A DNA stretch of 42,896 bases, taken from assembly GCA_029858345.1 (NCBI GenBank), contig JAOUFG010000009.1:1-42896 (forward strand), given 5' to 3'. Shown here one piece after another: positions 10,201 to 17,931 of this stretch (positions are counted from its first letter, which is position 1; the number at the start of each line of letters is the position of its first letter). The position numbers and the translations under genes were made by a program. The notes under the pieces were generated by a model, which did no database searches, was not told where the DNA came from, and saw only the letters and a list, made by a program, of their open reading frames with translations. The stretch comes from Phycisphaerae bacterium (lineage in GTDB: Bacteria; Planctomycetota; Phycisphaerae; Sedimentisphaerales; Anaerohalosphaeraceae).

Positions 10201-10412
10201 TTAATGGCCTCTTCCAGCGGTGTTGCGACCGTCTGGGCCAGCACCTCGGCATTGGCGCCGGGATAGGACGCCTCTACCAACACCGTCGGCGGCGTAATGT
10301 CCGGCGTTTTTTCCACCGGCAGCAGCGGCAGACAAATCAGCCCGATCAGAACAATCACAATCGAAATGACAGCAGCAAAAATCGGCCTGTCGATAAAAAA
10401 CTTACTGAACAT
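7266..10412 (-). CDS. RND multidrug efflux pump, HAE1 (AcrB/MexB) family
   Basis: A 1048-residue inner membrane proton-driven exporter with the length and layout of AcrB: TM1 at residues 10-28, a large periplasmic loop, TM2-6, and a duplicated second half. The proton-relay aspartates are at 409-410 in 'IGIVVDDAIVVVEN', and the relay lysine is in 'GIVCKTSILLVEFAK'. It should form a trimer that takes substrates from the periplasm or outer leaflet and passes them to the adaptor and outer-membrane channel encoded next door. A GGAGG ribosome site lies at the end of the adaptor gene, 6 bp upstream, so translation is probably coupled. The substrate range cannot be deduced. Confidence 0.95.
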   Translation of the reverse strand: MFSKFFIDRPIFAAVISIVIVLIGLICLPLLPVEKTPDITPPTVLVEASYPGANAEVLAQTVATPLEEAINGVDGMLYMTSSSSDNGIMQLTVTFEVGTDVDMATILVQNRVATAEPLLPEEVKRYGIKTQKQSTNFAMIVSFLSPGGQYDGIYLSNFITLRVKDTLSRVSGVGNVQVFGAKDFGMRIWLAPARLKARDLTTDDVLGAIRQQNIQVAAGQIGGMPSPPDQQFQYTVKTLGRLSTVQEFENIIVRTEPGGRLLRIKDVARVELGAQNYFWYVKHNGIPAVAVGIYPTPQANSLNVVRGVRQALSEMSKTFPEGIIYEVPYNPTLFIEEALKEVTWTLVTVIGLVILTVFVFLADWRATLVPAVVIPVSLIGTFGVMAAMGMTINTLSLFGLVLVIGIVVDDAIVVVENSSRLIAEENLTPKAAATKAMQQVTGPVIATTLVLLSVFVPTVLVAGITGRLYQQFAFTISIATMFSTLNALTLSPALCALLLRGHEHKQGGMFRLFDRLMKGTTSTYVTIVKGLVRRTGIVLLLFAVIAVFGMAGFKHLPTGFLPNEDEGTIFIGVRLPDGATLRRTEEVMNRIDTMLNNTPGVKEHVTVGGFSLLDAAIMPNGATCFVNLEPWSKRQDPDMHVSKIIERLQGQLFMIPDALCLALQPPVILGLGRTGGFEVKIQDRGAAGLDALSQAGNNLIYQTVNDPVVTQLNNTLRTTVPQLYVDIDRVKAQTLDIPLETVFNTLQTYLGSSYVNDFNLFGRTFKVIAQAEPEFRASADDISQLEVRNRSGQMLPIRTLAEVRDTAGPQSVTHYNLYPSTTVTGNAKPGYSSGQAIEHIEVLLKETLPPSMGYEWSGISLQEIESGGKTVFLFVLGALFAYLFLAAQYESWTIPVAIILAVPLGLLGAVGFTWLRHFDNNIYTQMGIVLLIGIVCKTSILLVEFAKQHHEQGHSIVASALEAARLRFRPILMTALTTALGTLPLVLATGAGAAARRALGTSVFGGMIVATALGVLMIPIFYVVVQRTKEKAQEVEKSIEEKLVHHHE

Positions 10413-10418
10413 AATCGC

Positions 10419-11663
10419 TTATTCTCCTCCCTCTCGCGACGCTTCGGCCGGGCTCTGCTTCTCAGAGGGTTGCGACGGCATGCCCTGTCCGCCGGAACCC
10501 GGCATCATACCGGACGGCGGCCCGTCGGCCGGCATCGGCGTTATCGGCATCCCCGGACGGGCCATCGCAAAACCGCCGACAATAAATATCTCATCGCCGT
10601 TCAGGCCTTCGGTAACAACCCGTAATTTATCGAGAGGTCCTCCGAGTTTGATGTCACGCCGCTGAAGTACATTATTTTCGCCCACCACCAGTACATATTT
10701 ACCGCCCAAGTCCGTCATGATCGCCTTTTCCGGTATCAGCAAAGCACTCGGAACTGCTTTAACAGGCACCCTTACTTTTACAAACATTCCCGGATAAAGC
10801 CGATCTTGCGGATTAGGAATCTGGCCGCGAATCTGAATGGTACCGGTCCCCGGGTCTACCCGATTATCCATATAATCCAGCCGCCCCTGATGGTCATACG
10901 CTTCATCATTAGCCAAGCTGATATAAACCGGCAGGTTGTTGGGCTCTTCGGCCATATTTTTACGTAAATTTTGCTGATAATTGAGGTATTCACTTTCACT
11001 GACATAAAAATACACATAGAGTGGGTCAATCTGAACGATAGTAGCCAGCAACGTCTTGTCCGAAGCCCCCACCAGGTTGCCGACATCGACATACCGCCGA
11101 CTGATTTTCCCGTCAATCGGCGAGTAGATTTGGGTGTAGCCCAGATTCAGTTCCGCCTGAGCCAGGGCTGCTTTGGCAGATAATACTGACGCTTCGGCCA
11201 TCGCATACTGGGCTTTGGCTCTGCTGGCATCCTGCTGGCTGACGGCGTTGGTTTGAACTGCTTCCATAATGCGATCATAGTCCTGCTGGGCCCGGACCAA
11301 ATCCGATTCCGCGGATTTGAGATTTGCAAAAGCCCGGTCGCGGTCGGCCTGATAAGTTTCCGGCTCGATCTCAAAAAGCAAGTCACCCTTTTTGACAAAT
11401 GCCCCGTCTTTAAAAGCAATGCGTCTGAGAAAGCCCTGAACCCGCGCGCGAATATCGACGGATTCGACAGCATCCAGATTACCTGTAAACTCATTATAAT
11501 TGACCACCTCCTGCGTGAGACAGCGAGCAACGGGCATTGGCATCGGCCCTTGTCCCCCTAGAGCCCCGGCCTGTTGAGAACGTCCTTTATTGAAGTAAAA
11601 ATGGACTCCGATTGCAAGTAAGACGGCAATCAAAATAACGATAATAAATTGTTTTCCCTTCAT
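10419..11663 (-). CDS. RND efflux periplasmic adaptor (AcrA/MexA family)
   Basis: A 414-residue membrane fusion protein. An N-terminal membrane anchor (about residues 5-24) is followed by the first half of a lipoyl domain ('VESVDIRARVQGFLRRIAF'), a coiled-coil hairpin at about 100-170, the second lipoyl half ('TQIYSPIDGKISRRYVDVG'), a beta-barrel and a membrane-proximal domain. The C-terminus is a low-complexity Gly/Pro/Met/Ser tail. It bridges the RND pump and the outer-membrane factor. AGGAAG precedes the start. It lies between the two partner genes with 6 and 17 bp gaps. Confidence 0.93.
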   Translation of the reverse strand: MKGKQFIIVILIAVLLAIGVHFYFNKGRSQQAGALGGQGPMPMPVARCLTQEVVNYNEFTGNLDAVESVDIRARVQGFLRRIAFKDGAFVKKGDLLFEIEPETYQADRDRAFANLKSAESDLVRAQQDYDRIMEAVQTNAVSQQDASRAKAQYAMAEASVLSAKAALAQAELNLGYTQIYSPIDGKISRRYVDVGNLVGASDKTLLATIVQIDPLYVYFYVSESEYLNYQQNLRKNMAEEPNNLPVYISLANDEAYDHQGRLDYMDNRVDPGTGTIQIRGQIPNPQDRLYPGMFVKVRVPVKAVPSALLIPEKAIMTDLGGKYVLVVGENNVLQRRDIKLGGPLDKLRVVTEGLNGDEIFIVGGFAMARPGMPITPMPADGPPSGMMPGSGGQGMPSQPSEKQSPAEASREGGE

Positions 11664-11680
11664 AGGGAACGCTTCCTTTC

Positions 11681-13186
11681 TTATTCGTTTTGGGATTGTT
11701 GTTCGTTTGAGCTATTTTCCGACTCACCGGCGTCGATGGGCAGTTGCTCGGCTTCAATCGCGTCAGGATCCCATCCGCCGCCAAACGCCTTATAAATCCG
11801 AATCAAATCGAGCACCACCGCCCCTTGGCTGACTGCCAGCGTATCCTGCTGGCTCGACAGGGTCCGTTGGGCATCCAGAACATTCTGAAAATCCGTCAGG
11901 CCACTACGATACAGCGACTGAACCAGCCGAACCGTATTTTCTGAGGCCTGAACCGACCGCTGCAGGGCTTCTTGCCGCTGCGATTCCTGTGTGTAGGCCG
12001 CCAGTGCATTTTCGACCTCTTCAACAGCCGTCAGAATGGTGCGCTCATAGCTTGCCAGCAATTGCTCTGTGCGTGCTTCTTCCGCCCGAACAAGGTTGCG
12101 AAGGCGACCGCCTTCAAACACTCTCCAACGCAGACCCGGCCCGTAATTGTAACTGCGGCTCGACCATTTGCCGAGGTCGGAGAACTGCTCTGCCTCCAGG
12201 TAAAATGACCCTGACAGCGAGAATGAAGGGTAGATCTCCGCCGTAGCAATGCCAATTCGGGCACTCTGGGCCGCCAGTTGCCGTTCAGCCAGACGAATGT
12301 CCGGCCGCTGACGCAGAAGGTCCGCCGGAAGGACCGCCGGAAGATTTTCCATGGCTGGCACCGGAATCGTTCCCGACATTTTCAAATCACTGTCAAAATC
12401 CTGAGGATACCGCCCAAGCAGAACCGCCAGACGATTGAACGCTTGAATTTCCGCCAGACGCAAAAAAGGAACCTGCGCCTCGGTATTGGCAAGATTCTGA
12501 CGGGCCTGGGAAACATCCAACTCCGGAGCAATGCCTGCCTTGAAGCGATTTTCAGTTAGCATGAGTGTTTCCTGCTGTATACGGATATTCTCTAACGCAT
12601 ACTGAATCCGCATCTGAACGGTCCGAAGTTCAATATAGTTGCCCGCCACCTCGGCGTACAAACTCGTCTGAACACTGCGAAAGCTTTCAACCGACGCCTC
12701 CAGCGACGCCTGAGCGTATTGAACCGAACGTTTGATGCCGCCAAATAAATCCAGTTCCCACGCCGCATCAAACCCGGTTGAATACCTGCCCAGTTCTTCC
12801 TGTAATGCGGGGAAGGAAAACGCTGTGTTGGCGCTTTCACGGCTTCGTGTATAGGACGCGGAAATGTTCGCTCCGGGATAATATTCTCCCGTTGCATAAT
12901 CCCGCAGGGCGCGGGACTCTTCGATGCGGTAATAGGCCTCCTGAATGTTCGGATTGTCCGACGAAACGCTCTCCACCAACCCACTCAGCATAGGGTCATT
13001 CAGAACGGTCCACCATGTTTTGAGGACCTCATCTGAAACAGTGGTCATCTGCTCCTGCTCCGTCCACCCTTCGGGCATCTCCAGTGCCGGCTTTTGGTAA
13101 TCCAGACCGACGGTACAACCGGCATAGAAACCGCACACACAACACAGTACTGTCAGATAATGGGGTTTTGTAAACATATTCATCAT
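11681..13186 (-). CDS. outer-membrane efflux lipoprotein (OprM/NodT family)
   Basis: A 501-residue protein starting with a lipoprotein signal whose lipobox ends at 'FYAGC', then 'TVGLDYQKPALEMPEGW', the usual opening of NodT-family outer-membrane factors. Two homologous halves of long helices follow, with the typical 'QRPDIRLAERQLAAQSARIGIATAEIYP' stretch in the middle (split here only for citation). It should form the trimeric outer-membrane and periplasmic exit tunnel of the RND pump. It starts 5 bp after the tetR stop, so both are on one transcript. The C-terminal tail is acidic and Gln/Asn-rich. Confidence 0.92.
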   Translation of the reverse strand: MMNMFTKPHYLTVLCCVCGFYAGCTVGLDYQKPALEMPEGWTEQEQMTTVSDEVLKTWWTVLNDPMLSGLVESVSSDNPNIQEAYYRIEESRALRDYATGEYYPGANISASYTRSRESANTAFSFPALQEELGRYSTGFDAAWELDLFGGIKRSVQYAQASLEASVESFRSVQTSLYAEVAGNYIELRTVQMRIQYALENIRIQQETLMLTENRFKAGIAPELDVSQARQNLANTEAQVPFLRLAEIQAFNRLAVLLGRYPQDFDSDLKMSGTIPVPAMENLPAVLPADLLRQRPDIRLAERQLAAQSARIGIATAEIYPSFSLSGSFYLEAEQFSDLGKWSSRSYNYGPGLRWRVFEGGRLRNLVRAEEARTEQLLASYERTILTAVEEVENALAAYTQESQRQEALQRSVQASENTVRLVQSLYRSGLTDFQNVLDAQRTLSSQQDTLAVSQGAVVLDLIRIYKAFGGGWDPDAIEAEQLPIDAGESENSSNEQQSQNE

Positions 13187-13191
13187 TATTC

Positions 13192-13839
13192 CTATGATTT
13201 AGCATATCCCCGAATCGCTGACGCAACAAATTTCACCATATGTTCAATGAGTTGTTCAACTGTTAATCCCGGAATGGTTTTCTGATAAAATTCCATAAAT
13301 AAAAACGGATGCAATATGACGCCGTCAAATGACATCACGATCAGGGTGATCTTTTCTTCAGGCAACCCCGACACCAACTCCATAAAAACTTGCCCAAGCC
13401 GATCAAACAATTTCTCTTTTATATCTCTGGCAATGTATTCAGAGTCAATCTTCTGATCTAAAACCTCACGTACAAGAAGACGAAGTATTTTTCCACCGGT
13501 TTCATTGTTCATGACCCGTCGTATAGGCGGTTCCATGACAGCCCACAGCAATTTCTCCAAAGATGGATTCGGTTCGCTCATTACTCGGTCAATGGCCTCA
13601 AGGTGCCCCTGAATCATCGTCTCAAACTGTCGGCGAAACATTTCAGTGTAAAGCTTTTCCTTACCGCCGAAGTGATAATTCACCGCTGCGATATTGCACC
13701 CGGCCCCTGTTGTCAATTCCCGCACCGAAACCGCGTGAAACCCCTTTTTGCAAAACAGTTTTTCCGCCGCATCTAATAAACGATTACACGCATCTTCCGG
13801 TACCGGCTGTTCGCTCGAATTGTGGTCTTTATTGCTCAT
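13192..13839 (-). CDS. TetR/AcrR-family regulator of the RND operon
   Basis: About 215 residues. The N-terminal TetR DNA-binding domain is clear: 'LLDAAEKLFCKKGFHAVSVREL' followed by the recognition helix region 'GCNIAAVNYHFGGKEKLY'. The ligand-binding C-terminal half has 'LRLLVREVLDQ', like the CerR/DUF1956-type regulators that control RND pumps. I chose the ATG at 13839; an upstream in-frame TTG at 13863 would extend into the operator region. As the first gene of a tetR-OMF-adaptor-pump operon it probably represses its own operon until an effector binds. Confidence 0.9.
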   Translation of the reverse strand: MSNKDHNSSEQPVPEDACNRLLDAAEKLFCKKGFHAVSVRELTTGAGCNIAAVNYHFGGKEKLYTEMFRRQFETMIQGHLEAIDRVMSEPNPSLEKLLWAVMEPPIRRVMNNETGGKILRLLVREVLDQKIDSEYIARDIKEKLFDRLGQVFMELVSGLPEEKITLIVMSFDGVILHPFLFMEFYQKTIPGLTVEQLIEHMVKFVASAIRGYAKS

Positions 13840-13857
13840 TTTTAACTCAAAAATGCA

Positions 13858-13880
13858 TTTCAAACGACTGTTTCAAACAA
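13858..13880. promoter_or_regulatory. candidate TetR operator
   Basis: The perfect palindrome TGTTTCAAACA (13869-13879) overlaps the predicted transcription start of tetR. TTTCAAAC occurs twice in direct orientation, 13 bp apart (13858 and 13871), and two further TTTCAAA copies lie at 13918 and 13929. A repressor bound here would block RNA polymerase. Confidence 0.45.
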
Positions 13881-13881
13881 T

Positions 13882-13910
13882 AGCATAAAACAAGCATTTT
13901 GTACAGTCAA
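13882..13910 (-). promoter_or_regulatory. promoter of the tetR-RND operon
   Basis: On the minus strand, TTGACT (13905-13910) and TATGCT (13882-13887) are separated by 17 bp, giving 5/6 and 4/6 matches to the sigma70 consensus. The start would fall inside the palindrome at 13869-13879. Confidence 0.6.
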
Positions 13911-14124
13911 CTTAAAATTTCAAATATATTTCAAAATCATCGGATTTCAGGCAGAATCTGTAAATGTATCCTATTTGTATCCTAAAAACATCCCTTTTTG
14001 TGTGTTTCTGTGAGCGAGTTTTTTTCAATCTTTATTGCTTGAAATCTAAACTTTTTTGACTATAGTGACTAAATTCGTAAGTGGTTTATAGAACAGAGAT
14101 TTGGTTTAATCAGCAGGTGAGGAT

Positions 14125-16371
14125 ATGCATTTAGTAAAGTGGATTCGCAAAAACACCAGTAAAATTATGGTTTTTGTTATTATTTTTGCCATGCTGGCCT
14201 TTGTCATCGGTCAGTTCGGCCTGAAAATGATTGTCGATTTGATGGGCGGCAACAACCAGTTGATCGGCACCTACGATGACAAACATAAAATCAAATCTCC
14301 CGATTTTATTCAGGCACAGAATGAATTAACCGTTCTGAAAATGTTGATGGCAGATCGCCTGTTGCTGGCTCAGTCCGGCAGCGGGTATACAGGCCCCCTG
14401 CTGGCATCCCTTCTATTCCCGGATTCACAGTTTTCCGGCGAAATCGCTTCACAGATGAAGCGGGCCGTTCAACAGGGTCAGCTTCAAATGACACAAAGCG
14501 AACTGGAAGATTTTTTCCAGCAAAAACCGGAGAGGCCTGAAATTCTGTGGATCCTCCTGAATGCGGAGGCCAAACGAGCCGGTTGTGTCATGCCGAAAGA
14601 AAACGCCCTGCAAACACTCCGCTACGCAATCCCCCAGATGACAGGCAACCAGATGGATGCGGCGATGCTTGTCAGCGGGGTTATTAGTAAAAATAATATA
14701 TCTGAAGAACAGATTCTCCGTATCTTTTCGGATTTGCTGGCTGTTTTATCGTATGCCAATGACGTCATGAACAGCCAGGCCGTTACGATCAATCAGATCA
14801 AAGCCGAATTGGGCCGCAGTAAAGAACGCATCGACGCCGAATTTGTAAAAATCGACGCCAATCCCTTTATTGATGAAACCGCTGAAATCACAGACGAACA
14901 ACTCCGGCAGCAGTTTGAAAAATACAACGCCGCCGTTGCGGGCAACCCAACCCAAGACAACCCATTCGGGTTTGGCTATCGGCTGCCCGAACGAGTACAA
15001 CTGGAATATATGATCGTCCTGATGGATGACGTCGAAAAACAGATCGAAAAACCGACCGCCGAAGCCCTCGAAGAATACTACAGCCGGAATATCGACCAAT
15101 TCACAAAGTCCGAACCATCCGATCCCAACAACCCGGATTCAGAAAAAATACAAAAAAACCTCTCGTTTGCTGAAGCCCAAGCGTCCATACGAAGAAACCT
15201 TGAAAGCGAAAAAACAAACACACTGGCAAACATCATCTTTAATGAAATTAAGGACAAAACCGAGACCGGCTTTGAAACGGTCAACTTCGATGAAGCTTCC
15301 GCCGAGCAACTCCAGAAAGCCGCGGGAGATTATGTCGCAGTCAGTAAGGAAATGGTGGAAAAGTACCAGGTTCCCATTGTAACAGGCCAAACCGGGTGGA
15401 TCAGCAGGGACGGGTTTAGTCAGGACAAAGTCTTAAATACCCTAGGTATTCGGCGGGGACAGCAATATCTGCGGCTTTCGGATTTGGCATTTGCGGCCAC
15501 AATGGAAAAACAGCAGTCTCAGCGTATCGGGGTGCCATCCATTCGGGTATGGGAGAATATCGGCCCCGCCAGTGGCGGCTTTTACTCACTGGAAGAACAA
15601 AAATATTCCCGTCTCATGGCACTGGTTCGTGTGATCGGAATCCGTGACGCACAAATCCCCGACAGCATTGACGTTGCCTTTGACACGCAAGGGGTCACAC
15701 TCAACCGGCAGCAGCCCGCGGAAGAAGCATCGTTTTCCTTAAAGGAGCAGGTCAAACAGGACGTCCTGACTGTTCGAGCTATGGAAACGGCCAAGACCCG
15801 TGCTCAGGAACTGGCGGCCATGGCTGCCGACACAAGCTGGGATGATGCGATTGCAGCCTATAACAAAAAATACGCGACCGTCGAAGACAGCAACGATCTA
15901 ACCGCAAAAGCAGCCGCTGATGAACAAATAATAGATGTCGAAACGACCAAAGGCCAGCTTCGAATGTCACAGACAGATGCCGAAATGGCCAGACGTTACA
16001 TGCTCGACAACCCCGGTATGGCCCAACGTATCAAGGATATGATTGTCCGTAATATGCTGAACAATCAACTGTATGCGATGCTGCCGGAAAACACCGAGTC
16101 TACCGGAACCATTGAAAAACCGCTCGTTTTTGATCCTCAGGCGGCGTGTTATGTCGTCAAGGAAGTCATCCGGAAACCCGCAACGATGAAAGACTATCTG
16201 GACAATAAGGCACAAACCGCCTTTCAGTTAAACGGGGCAGAATCCGCCGGGATGGCATTAATTCAGTTCAGTCCTGAAAAGATTCTGGAACGGATGAATT
16301 ATCAGTCTAAACTGAAACAGGAACCTGTTGACCAACAGCAGTCCACCGTACCAAGCGACGAAGAACTCTAA
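14125..16371 (+). CDS. SurA/PpiD-like membrane-anchored periplasmic protein
   Basis: A 748-residue protein with a short basic N-terminus, one membrane helix (residues 14-36) and a long hydrophilic periplasmic part. The start 'MHLVKWIRKNTSKIMVFVI' and the following helical region resemble the N-terminal domain of PpiD/SurA folding factors. I cannot find a clear parvulin isomerase core, so chaperone or holdase activity is more likely than prolyl isomerization. An AGGTGAGG ribosome site precedes the ATG. The stop codon is immediately followed by the ATG of the next small membrane gene, so the three plus-strand genes form one operon. Family assignment is moderate, function weak. Confidence 0.6.
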   Translation: MHLVKWIRKNTSKIMVFVIIFAMLAFVIGQFGLKMIVDLMGGNNQLIGTYDDKHKIKSPDFIQAQNELTVLKMLMADRLLLAQSGSGYTGPLLASLLFPDSQFSGEIASQMKRAVQQGQLQMTQSELEDFFQQKPERPEILWILLNAEAKRAGCVMPKENALQTLRYAIPQMTGNQMDAAMLVSGVISKNNISEEQILRIFSDLLAVLSYANDVMNSQAVTINQIKAELGRSKERIDAEFVKIDANPFIDETAEITDEQLRQQFEKYNAAVAGNPTQDNPFGFGYRLPERVQLEYMIVLMDDVEKQIEKPTAEALEEYYSRNIDQFTKSEPSDPNNPDSEKIQKNLSFAEAQASIRRNLESEKTNTLANIIFNEIKDKTETGFETVNFDEASAEQLQKAAGDYVAVSKEMVEKYQVPIVTGQTGWISRDGFSQDKVLNTLGIRRGQQYLRLSDLAFAATMEKQQSQRIGVPSIRVWENIGPASGGFYSLEEQKYSRLMALVRVIGIRDAQIPDSIDVAFDTQGVTLNRQQPAEEASFSLKEQVKQDVLTVRAMETAKTRAQELAAMAADTSWDDAIAAYNKKYATVEDSNDLTAKAAADEQIIDVETTKGQLRMSQTDAEMARRYMLDNPGMAQRIKDMIVRNMLNNQLYAMLPENTESTGTIEKPLVFDPQAACYVVKEVIRKPATMKDYLDNKAQTAFQLNGAESAGMALIQFSPEKILERMNYQSKLKQEPVDQQQSTVPSDEEL

Positions 16372-16803
16372 ATGACCCAAAGTCCAAACAATCGATCTCA
16401 GGCAGAACAGGCCCTGTGGCTGATTATTGTTGGCCTGGCCGCATGGATAATCCCCGGTGCGGGTCATTATCTGCTGCGTGAACGAAAACGAGGCATTATC
16501 ATCTTCATCGTCATCACCGCCCTGTTTGTGACAGGCCTGTATATCGGCTCCATCGGCACGGTGAATTGGGTCACCGGACGAATCTGGTTCTACGCTCAGA
16601 TACTCTACTCTCCCGCCGTCGGCATGATCGCCAATGTCACAAAGCATGGCGGCTATCCCGTTTACGGCCGGCCCTGTGATATCGGCCAGATTTATACCGG
16701 CATCGCCGGACTGTTGAACCTGCTGTGTGTATTAAGCGCTGTCTATATGGCCTATTGCGGACGCGGCGAAATCATCGGACAGGAGGAAGAACCCAATGCC
16801 TGA
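16372..16803 (+). CDS. small multi-spanning membrane protein, unknown function
   Basis: A 143-residue protein with about four hydrophobic segments ('ALWLIIVGLAAWIIPGAGHYLL', 'GIIIFIVITALFVTGLYIG', one near 80-90, and 'IYTGIAGLLNLLCVLSAVYMAY'). The 'PGAGHYLLRERKRGIIIF' motif resembles the small TM2-like and uncharacterised planctomycetal membrane families. Its ATG directly follows the stop of the PpiD-like gene and its end overlaps the next gene by 8 bp, so expression is coupled. I do not recognise a specific function. Confidence 0.75.
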   Translation: MTQSPNNRSQAEQALWLIIVGLAAWIIPGAGHYLLRERKRGIIIFIVITALFVTGLYIGSIGTVNWVTGRIWFYAQILYSPAVGMIANVTKHGGYPVYGRPCDIGQIYTGIAGLLNLLCVLSAVYMAYCGRGEIIGQEEEPNA

Positions 16804-17044
16804 TTCGTTTTCCATCCTGGCTTCATTTACCGCACCCATCGAAATCGGAACGACCCCGGCATCCATGCTGTGGATGTTTCCCCTGCTGGCAGCCGTCTCA
16901 CTGGTTTACAAAGCCACCAAAATGCGGGTCCTGCTGACCCGGAAATATCTGCTGGAATCGTTGCTGCTGTTCTTATCGGTCAGCGGCTTTATGATCATGG
17001 CGATCATCGTCCTGAATTTGCTGAGTTGGCTCATTACCAGTTAA
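16796..17044 (+). CDS. small membrane protein, unknown function
   Basis: An 82-residue protein with two or three hydrophobic segments ('MLWMFPLLAAVSLVYKA' and a C-terminal pair around residues 50-80). GGAGG lies 9 bases upstream of its ATG, inside the preceding gene, which it overlaps by 8 bp. The arrangement suggests that it works with the preceding membrane protein. No family recognised. Confidence 0.7.
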   Translation: MPDSFSILASFTAPIEIGTTPASMLWMFPLLAAVSLVYKATKMRVLLTRKYLLESLLLFLSVSGFMIMAIIVLNLLSWLITS

Positions 17045-17060
17045 GGGTGTCCTTAACTTT
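17040..17060. terminator. hairpin between convergent genes
   Basis: GTTAAGG (17040-17046) and CCTTAAC (17051-17057) form a perfect 7-bp stem with a 4-base loop. It includes the stop codon of the small membrane gene and is followed by TTTCT. It lies between that gene and the 3' end of rnc and could stop transcription from either side, although the T tract is short. Confidence 0.4.
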
Positions 17061-17765
17061 CTAATCACTCCCGGAGTTCTGCGGGAGCAAACCGATTTCC
17101 TGCAGCGCATTGAAAGCGGCCCTTTGCTCCGCCTCTTTCTTGGTGACACCCCAGGCGCCCGGATACCGATGGTGCCGAACGACCACCGCAATCTCAAAAC
17201 ATTTATTGTGATCGGGACCTTTCTCATCCAGCAGTTCATAAAACGGCGTACAGTTGTACTGCCGTTGACAGTATTGCTGCAGGAGCGATTTGAAGTTCTC
17301 CTGGTGCTGTTCAGCATCGACTTCGAGAATGATCGGATCAAAGACACGAAGAATGAATGACGCTGCCGCATCCATGCCTCCATCCAGATAAATCGCGGCA
17401 ATCACGGACTCCAGACTGGCCGCCGCCACGGATCCGGACATAGCCCGTGTCCGTTCCATCCCTTTACCCACTTCCATATAATCCGGCAGTTTCAGTTGGT
17501 TCGCAATATCAGCGCAGGTTTTGCGCGAAACCAATCGGCTTTTAATTTTTGTCAAATCCCCTTCAAGATAATCGGAAAACCGCCTGAACAATGCCTCACA
17601 GATCACCAGCGACAAAACCGAGTCACCGAGAAACTCCAATCGCTCATTGCTGCGCAATCGATCGTCCGCTGCCGAGGAATGCAAAAATGCTTCCTGGAGG
17701 ATGTGGGGGTCATTGAACTGATATTCCAGTACCTGCTGGATCCGCTGCACCGCATCTGCGTCCAT
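17061..17765 (-). CDS. rnc: ribonuclease III
   Basis: A 234-residue double-strand-specific endoribonuclease that processes rRNA and structured mRNAs. The catalytic domain carries the signature 'NERLEFLGDSVL' (residues 40-51), with Glu41, Glu44 and Asp48, and Glu68 in 'LEGDL'. The second metal-binding helix reads 'SVAAASLESVIAAIYLDGG'. Its Glu119 is kept, but the Asp that normally sits three residues before it is Ala116. A normal C-terminal dsRNA-binding domain follows ('NFKSLLQQYCQ' to the 'KKEAEQRAAFNALQ' helix). The ATG at 17765 was chosen because AGGAG lies 6-8 bases upstream; a longer frame to 17870 would run through the leader. A promoter and a leader stem-loop are visible upstream. Confidence 0.92.
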   Translation of the reverse strand: MDADAVQRIQQVLEYQFNDPHILQEAFLHSSAADDRLRSNERLEFLGDSVLSLVICEALFRRFSDYLEGDLTKIKSRLVSRKTCADIANQLKLPDYMEVGKGMERTRAMSGSVAAASLESVIAAIYLDGGMDAAASFILRVFDPIILEVDAEQHQENFKSLLQQYCQRQYNCTPFYELLDEKGPDHNKCFEIAVVVRHHRYPGAWGVTKKEAEQRAAFNALQEIGLLPQNSGSD

Positions 17766-17788
17766 AAAAACTCCTGATTTTTCTTCGT

Positions 17789-17839
17789 GCAAGCAGATTG
17801 CGAAAACCGCTCTCGCGGCGATGTTCGAAATGCGCTTGC
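17789..17839 (-). promoter_or_regulatory. stem-loop in the rnc leader
   Basis: In the predicted 5' leader, GCAAGC pairs with GCTTGC at the base (17789-17794 with 17834-17839). CGAA/TTCG and CCGC-GAGA-GCGG helices lie inside, separated by internal loops. In E. coli the rnc leader folds into a hairpin that RNase III cleaves to limit its own expression. A similar role here is inference. Confidence 0.4.
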
Positions 17840-17860
17840 TTTTATCGGTTAGTATGCCAC

Positions 17861-17889
17861 AGTGTACCAATAAAAAAGCAGACCGTCAA
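17861..17889 (-). promoter_or_regulatory. rnc promoter
   Basis: On the minus strand, TTGACG (17884-17889) and TACACT (17861-17866) are spaced by 17 bp. The -35 lies inside the terminator hairpin of the upstream STAS gene. The same TACACT -10 is seen before the tRNA cluster. Confidence 0.55.
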
Positions 17890-17902
17890 GAATCGGCCTG
17901 CT
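17871..17902 (-). terminator. intrinsic terminator of the STAS gene
   Basis: On the minus strand AGCAGGCCG and CGGTCTGCT form a 9-bp stem with one G-U pair and an 8-base loop (17877-17902), followed by a run of six T residues (17872-17877). It lies 30 bp downstream of the STAS stop codon. Confidence 0.75.
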
Positions 17903-17931
17903 GAATTTCGTTTAAATTTGAAAGTCGGATC

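Noticed and set aside
9966-10625. 219-codon plus-strand open frame
   Set aside because: It is antisense to the RND pump and adaptor, rich in Arg/His as expected for a shadow frame.
17766-17870. N-terminal extension of RNase III
   Set aside because: The added residues do not resemble the family, a promoter -10 lies at 17861-17866, and the internal ATG has a proper ribosome site.
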